48,585 nucleotides of DNA. Origin: Pseudomonadota bacterium. GTDB lineage: Bacteria; Pseudomonadota; Alphaproteobacteria; Rhizobiales; Hyphomicrobiaceae. A program made the translations under genes and the position numbers. This document shows positions 44,342-48,585 of this stretch, piece by piece. The stretch spans positions 1 to 48,585 of the forward strand of contig JAEXXM010000013.1 of assembly GCA_023405815.1 (NCBI GenBank). Direction: 5' to 3'. Positions within the stretch are counted from its first letter, which is position 1. Every line of letters starts with the position of its first letter. Under the pieces are notes generated by a model. That model made no database searches. It was given only the letters and a program-made list of their open reading frames with translations, and was not told where the DNA came from.

Positions 44342-45550
44342 TCAGCTCTGCGCCCGCACGAGGGCGGCGACTCCGGGCAGCTCGCGGCCCTCCAGCCACT
44401 CGAGGAACGCCCCGCCCGCAGTCGAAACGTAGGTGAAGTCCTGAGTGACGCCGGCTGCATTGAGGGCGGCGACCGTGTCGCCGCCGCCGGCGACGGTCGT
44501 CAGCCTGCCTTCCTTGGTGAGCTTTGCCGCCTCGCGGGCGAGTGCGAACGTGCCCTCGCCGAAGGGTGGAATCTCGAAGGCGCCGAGGGGGCCGTTCCAG
44601 AGCAGCGTGCGGCACTCCTTCAGGACATCGGTCATGTGGGCGACCGACTTCGGGCCGACGTCGAGGATCATGGCGTCGCTGGGAACGGCGAGCGTCGGCA
44701 CGACGGCATGGGCGACGCCGCTCTTGAACTCGCGGGCGATGACGGCGTCCTCGGGCAGCACCACGGCGCAGCCGCTCGCCTTGGCCGCCGTCATGATCTC
44801 GCGCGCGGTGTCGAGCATCTCGGGCTCGGCCAGCGACTTGCCGACGTCGACACCGTGCGACATGAGGAAGGTGTTGGCCATGCCGCCGCCGATGATGAGC
44901 TTGTCGACCTTGCCCAAGAGGTGCTTCAGGATCGGGATCTTGCTCGACACCTTCGCTCCGCCGACGAGGGCGGCGACGGGACGCTGCGGGGAATCGAGCA
45001 CCGCGCGCAGGGCGCTGATCTCTTCCAGCATGAGGGGGCCGGCGAAGGCCGGCAGCACGCGCGCCAAACCTTCGGTCGAGGCGTGCGCGCGATGCGCGGC
45101 GGAGAAGGCGTCGTTGACGTAGATGTCGCCGGAGCGCGCGAGCGCGGAGGTGAACTCAGCGTCGTTCTTCTCCTCGCCCTTGTGGAAGCGAAGGTTCTCA
45201 AGCACGGCGATGTCGCCCGGGGCCAGCGCCGCGACACTCTTCTCGACGTCGGCGCCGATGCAGTCAGGCATGAAGATCACGTCGCGGCCGAGAAGCTCGG
45301 AGAGCTTGGCGGCGACCGGGACGAGGCTCATCGAAGGATCGGGGCCCGCCTTCGGGCGGCCGAAGTGCGAGATGACGACGACGCGTGCGCCACGCGCAGA
45401 AAGATCCTTGAGACCGGCGAGGATGCGCTCCAAGCGGGTGGCATCCGTCACCACGCCATCGGCAACCGGCACGTTGAGATCGGCCCGCACGAGCACGCGC
45501 TTGCCGGATACGTCCGCATCGGCGATCGACTTGAGCTTGGTCAGATCCAT
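44342..45550 (-). CDS. pgk: Phosphoglycerate kinase
   Basis: 402 residues from ATG 45550 (MDLTKLKSIADADVSGKRVLVRADLNVPV). An in-frame GTG at 45563-45565 overlaps the tkt stop (GTGA) and would add five residues; neither has a strong ribosome-binding site. Pgk transfers phosphate between 1,3-bisphosphoglycerate and ADP in glycolysis and the Calvin cycle. Motifs: RADLNVP (22-28), SHFGRP near 62-67, ALVGGAKVSSKIPIL, and the nucleotide site GGGDTVAAL near the C-terminus. It directly follows tkt on the same strand. In many alphaproteobacteria a gap gene lies between the two, and it is absent here. Confidence 0.96.
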   Translation of the reverse strand: MDLTKLKSIADADVSGKRVLVRADLNVPVADGVVTDATRLERILAGLKDLSARGARVVVISHFGRPKAGPDPSMSLVPVAAKLSELLGRDVIFMPDCIGADVEKSVAALAPGDIAVLENLRFHKGEEKNDAEFTSALARSGDIYVNDAFSAAHRAHASTEGLARVLPAFAGPLMLEEISALRAVLDSPQRPVAALVGGAKVSSKIPILKHLLGKVDKLIIGGGMANTFLMSHGVDVGKSLAEPEMLDTAREIMTAAKASGCAVVLPEDAVIAREFKSGVAHAVVPTLAVPSDAMILDVGPKSVAHMTDVLKECRTLLWNGPLGAFEIPPFGEGTFALAREAAKLTKEGRLTTVAGGGDTVAALNAAGVTQDFTYVSTAGGAFLEWLEGRELPGVAALVRAQS

Positions 45551-45561
45551 GTTGGCTCGGC

Positions 45562-47577
45562 TCACTTCTTGACGAGGCTGCGCGCGGCTTCGGCAACGGC
45601 ATCGGCGGTGAGGCCGAAGTGCGGGTAGAGCTTACCCGCGGGCGCAGAGGCGCCGAAGTCGCTGAGGCCGACGAAGCGGCCGTTGTCGCCCAGCCATTCA
45701 TACCAGGGCTGGGCGATGCCGGCCTCGACGGCGACGCGCGGCTTGTCGCCCAGCACTTTGGCGCGATAGGCGGCGTCCTGGGCGCGGAACAGCTCCATCG
45801 ACGGCATGGAGACGACGGCGGCCTTGATCCCCTCCCCGGCCAGCTTCTTTGCTGCGTCGGCGGCCAGCGCCAATTCCGAGCCAGTGCCGATGAGCGTCAC
45901 ATCGCGGCTGCCCTCGGGCTCGGTGAGCACATAGGCGCCCTTGGCGGAAAGATTCTCTGCCGAGGCGGTCTTGCGCAGGTTCTCGACTGCCTGCCGCGAC
46001 AGCGCCAGCACCGACGGGTTGGCGTCGTGCTTCAGCGCGATCTCCCAGCACTCGGCCGTCTCGAGGCCTTCAGCCGGGCGCATCACCAGCAGATGCGGGA
46101 TGGCACGCAACGCCGCGAGGTGCTCGATGGGCTGGTGCGTCGGTCCGTCCTCGCCGAGGCCGATCGAGTCGTGCGTCATGACGTAGATGACGCGCTGGCG
46201 CATCAGCGCCGAGAGGCGGATCGAGGGGCGGCAGTAGTCGGTAAAGACGAGGAATGTGCCGCCGTAAGGAATGAGACCGCCCGACAGGGCGATGCCGTTC
46301 ATGGCCGCGGCCATGCCGTGCTCGCGCACGCCATAGTGGATGTAGTTACCGGAGAACGAGCCGCGCGCGACGGGGACGTGATCCTTCACGCGCGTGCCGT
46401 TGGAGCCAGTCAAGTCGGCAGAGCCGCCGATCAGCTCGGGCAGCACCGGGAGGATGTGCTCAATGGCAAGCTGCGACCACACGCGGGTCGCGCGCTTTAC
46501 CTCATCGGCTGCGAACTTCTCCTTGGCAGCCGCGATTGCCTTCTCTACAGCGGCAAGCTTGCCGGCACCGGCAGGCTTCGCAACAAGATCCCTGGCGTTG
46601 GCGCCGGCCTTGTCGAGCCTCTGCTTCCAGGCGGCGCGCTCCTTGGCGGCGCGCTGGCCGACGGCGCGCCAGGCGAGCAGCACGGGCTCCGGAATCTCGA
46701 ATGGCGCATGCGGCCAGCCGAGCTTCTCGCGCGTGCCCTTGATCTCCTCGTCGCCCAACGGCTCGCCGTGGGTCGAGGACTTTCCCGCCTTGGTCGGCGC
46801 GCCATAGCCGATGGTGGTCTTGCAGGCGATGAGCCAGGGCTTGGATGAGTCGGCGCGCGCTGCACGCAGCGCGGCGGAGACCGCCTCGGGGCTATGGCCA
46901 TCGATGGCGACGGCATTCCAGCCCGAGGCCTTGAAGCGGGCGAGCTGATCGTCGGTGACGGTGAGAGTCGTCGGCCCGTCAATGGAGATGCCGTTGTCGT
47001 CGAACAGCACGATCAACTTGCCGAGGCCGAGGTGGCCGGCGAGCGAGATCGCCTCCTGGCTGATTCCCTCCATGAGGCAGCCATCGCCGGCGATGACGTA
47101 GGTGTGGTGGTTGATGATGTCGTCGCCGAGCCGGGCATTGAGCAGCCGCTCCGACAGCGCCATGCCGACGGCGTTGGCGATGCCCTGGCCGAGCGGACCG
47201 GTCGTCGTCTCGATGCCGGCGGCGTGGCCGTGCTCGGGGTGGCCGGCGGTCTTGGCGCCGAGCTGGCGGAAGCGCTTCAGCTCGCCGACGTCCATGCCGG
47301 GATAGCCGGTGAGATAGAGCAGCGAATAGAGCAGCATGGAGCCGTGGCCGGCCGACAGCACGAAACGGTCGCGGTTGGGCCAGTCGGGATCGGCGGCGTC
47401 GAAGCGCATGGCTTCGCGGAACAGCACGGTGGCGACGTCCGCCATGCCCATGGGCATGCCCGGGTGGCCGGACTTGGCGGCCTGCACCGCATCCATGGCC
47501 AGCGCCCGGATGGCGTTGGCCATGTCGTTGTGGCTGACCGCCTCCGCCTCGGTGGTCGTCTTGCGCGCCTCGGTCAT
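45562..47577 (-). CDS. tkt: Transketolase
   Basis: 671 residues from ATG 47577, with AGGGA upstream; the frame extends 23 codons further without a better start. A thiamine-diphosphate enzyme that moves two-carbon units in the pentose phosphate and Calvin cycles. Motifs: SGHPGMPMGMA (36-46), AGHGSMLLYSLLYLTGY, GDGCLMEG (164-171) and FDDNGISIDG, the TPP/Mg-binding region, then the central domain with THDSIGLGEDGPTHQPIEHLAALRAIP. Length is normal. The stop overlaps the possible GTG start of pgk. A PfkB-family sugar kinase lies upstream on the same strand. Confidence 0.97.
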   Translation of the reverse strand: MTEARKTTTEAEAVSHNDMANAIRALAMDAVQAAKSGHPGMPMGMADVATVLFREAMRFDAADPDWPNRDRFVLSAGHGSMLLYSLLYLTGYPGMDVGELKRFRQLGAKTAGHPEHGHAAGIETTTGPLGQGIANAVGMALSERLLNARLGDDIINHHTYVIAGDGCLMEGISQEAISLAGHLGLGKLIVLFDDNGISIDGPTTLTVTDDQLARFKASGWNAVAIDGHSPEAVSAALRAARADSSKPWLIACKTTIGYGAPTKAGKSSTHGEPLGDEEIKGTREKLGWPHAPFEIPEPVLLAWRAVGQRAAKERAAWKQRLDKAGANARDLVAKPAGAGKLAAVEKAIAAAKEKFAADEVKRATRVWSQLAIEHILPVLPELIGGSADLTGSNGTRVKDHVPVARGSFSGNYIHYGVREHGMAAAMNGIALSGGLIPYGGTFLVFTDYCRPSIRLSALMRQRVIYVMTHDSIGLGEDGPTHQPIEHLAALRAIPHLLVMRPAEGLETAECWEIALKHDANPSVLALSRQAVENLRKTASAENLSAKGAYVLTEPEGSRDVTLIGTGSELALAADAAKKLAGEGIKAAVVSMPSMELFRAQDAAYRAKVLGDKPRVAVEAGIAQPWYEWLGDNGRFVGLSDFGASAPAGKLYPHFGLTADAVAEAARSLVKK

Positions 47578-47709
47578 CGATCGATCCCTGCTGGGGCCCG
47601 CCGGTTTACCCGGGGCCTGGCTCTTCGTGGAAGGTGTCAGGCGCACGTTTAACGAGGCCGCCGCCCCCCGTCCATGCCTTGAGGCGCGGACAGAACGCCG
47701 GATTGCGCC

Positions 47710-48585
47710 TCAATCCACACGCGCGGCGAGAAATTCCTCGACCTCGGAGCGTGTCGGCAGCCCGGCCCGGGCGCCGAGGCGGCGACACTTCAGGGCAGCG
47801 GCGGCGGCGGCGATTCGAGCACACTCCGCCGGGGCATAGCCAGCGGCGAGCGCCCAGGTGAATGCACCGTGGAAGGCGTCGCCGGCGCCCGTGGTGTCCA
47901 TAACCTCTATCTTGAAGGCCGGCTGGTGGCCCCCCTCGCCTGTCCGGGACAGCCAGGAGTAGCCCCTGGCTCCACGGGTGACACCGGCATGCTGCACGCC
48001 GGCGGCGAGGACGCGCTCAAGCTGTGCGCGCTCCTCGAGGCCGGGCGCAAAGGCTTCGAGCGCCGGCTCGGAGAAGATCGCGTAGTCGGCGAGCGACAGA
48101 AACTCGGCCATCAGCCCGCCGCCGCCGAGGTCGGCGTCGAGAAGCGTCGGAACGCCGTGCGCGCGGGCCTCGGTGAATGCCGCACGGGTGCCTTCGACCC
48201 ACCGCAGGTCGCTCAGCACCGCGGCAGCGCCGGGGATGCGGTCGAGCGGCAGCCAGTCGGCGTCCATCGGCATGGCATGATCGCGCTCGCCGATGATGAG
48301 GCGTTCGCCGCGTTGATCGACGATGACGGCGGACGTCGAAGAGCGCGCATGCTCGAATGTGCGCACGTTCGAAATATCGACGCCCTCGGCGGCGAGGTAT
48401 TTATGGATGCGCTCGCCGGCGCTGTCGCCGCCGGTGCGGCTCCACAGCTCGACCTTGCCACCGAGCCGCGCGATGGCGGCGGCTGCGTTGGCCGCCATGC
48501 CGCCGCCCGACTCGATGTGCTCGAGCGAGCGAACCTTGGTCGGCTGAGGCGGGAACGCCTCGATGCGGTAGACATAGTCGAGCGC
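47710..48585 (-). CDS. PfkB-family sugar kinase (start beyond window)
   Basis: The frame is open to the right window edge, so the true start is outside; an ATG at 48498 is internal. Visible residues begin ALDYVYRIEAFPPQPTKVRS and continue to the first PfkB signature GGGMAANAAAAIARLGGKVELWSRTGGDSAGERI. The C-terminal signature DTTGAGDAFHGAFTWALAAG holds the catalytic Asp in the GAGD loop. Members phosphorylate ribose, fructose derivatives, sulfofructose or nucleosides; the substrate cannot be set from this fragment. About 291 residues are visible of an expected 300-310. It lies 132 bp before tkt. Confidence 0.92.
   Translation of the reverse strand, partial: ALDYVYRIEAFPPQPTKVRSLEHIESGGGMAANAAAAIARLGGKVELWSRTGGDSAGERIHKYLAAEGVDISNVRTFEHARSSTSAVIVDQRGERLIIGERDHAMPMDADWLPLDRIPGAAAVLSDLRWVEGTRAAFTEARAHGVPTLLDADLGGGGLMAEFLSLADYAIFSEPALEAFAPGLEERAQLERVLAAGVQHAGVTRGARGYSWLSRTGEGGHQPAFKIEVMDTTGAGDAFHGAFTWALAAGYAPAECARIAAAAAALKCRRLGARAGLPTRSEVEEFLAARVD

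Noticed and set aside
45619..46848. 409-residue plus-strand frame
   Set aside because: Shadow of tkt, whose thiamine-diphosphate motifs are intact on the minus strand.

Overview
This is a GC-rich chromosomal stretch from an alphaproteobacterium, most likely order Hyphomicrobiales (Rhizobiales) and plausibly a Hyphomicrobiaceae relative. The evidence is a CckA hybrid kinase beside a FliO-like gene, the recA-alaS pair, a DksA with a one-cysteine finger, coiled-coil trimeric porins, a coiled-coil protein resembling the Rhizobiales growth-pole ring protein, and a DgcA-type epimerase. There are no rRNA or tRNA genes, no CRISPR array and no intact transposase. The window is mostly ordinary core chromosome with a few small accessory patches.

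Left part (1-15 kb). On the minus strand lie recA, alaS and the N-terminal part of a CPA2 cation/proton antiporter, with a palindromic repeat element between recA and alaS. An orphan FlgC-like gene, a TonB-like protein and a small outer-membrane barrel point away from recA. Next come a small exported protein and cckA (minus), then fliO-like and a large MscS-type channel gene (plus), which converges on dksA. CckA is the top kinase of the CtrA cell-cycle pathway.

Middle part (15-31.5 kb). A MoxR-type AAA ATPase is followed by an arsR-SRPBCC-membrane protein operon with two matching palindromes at its promoter. Then come an HXXEE membrane protein, a PilZ protein, an unknown membrane-anchored protein, a 28-residue membrane microprotein and the ycjX-ycjF pair. 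ycjF converges on the opgG-opgH operon for periplasmic glucans, with a large nested inverted repeat in the gap. Two tandem porins with near-identical N-termini follow, each with a strong terminator, then a lipoprotein with a possible Cys-His-Asp triad. A 365-bp cassette with perfect 30-bp inverted repeats encloses a broken GIY-YIG nuclease gene.

Right part (31.5-48.6 kb). A CoxE-like VWA protein is the likely partner of the distant MoxR ATPase. After it come a lipoprotein, a membrane protein and a GNAT-fold protein. A minus-strand group holds HPt, [2Fe-2S] ferredoxin and ferredoxin-NADP reductase genes. A plus-strand pair holds the growth-pole-ring-like coiled-coil protein and a dipeptide epimerase. 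The rest is on the minus strand: an MFS transporter, ccdA-thiD, tkt-pgk (overlapping, no gap gene between) and a PfkB-family sugar kinase cut by the window edge.

The most notable signals are the inverted-repeat-bounded GIY-YIG cassette and its ORF-less relatives, the short growth-pole-ring-like gene next to a murein-peptide epimerase, the twin ArsR-type operators, the ycjX-linked microprotein and the attenuator-like element before the second porin. I found no clearly new multi-gene defence or metabolic system.
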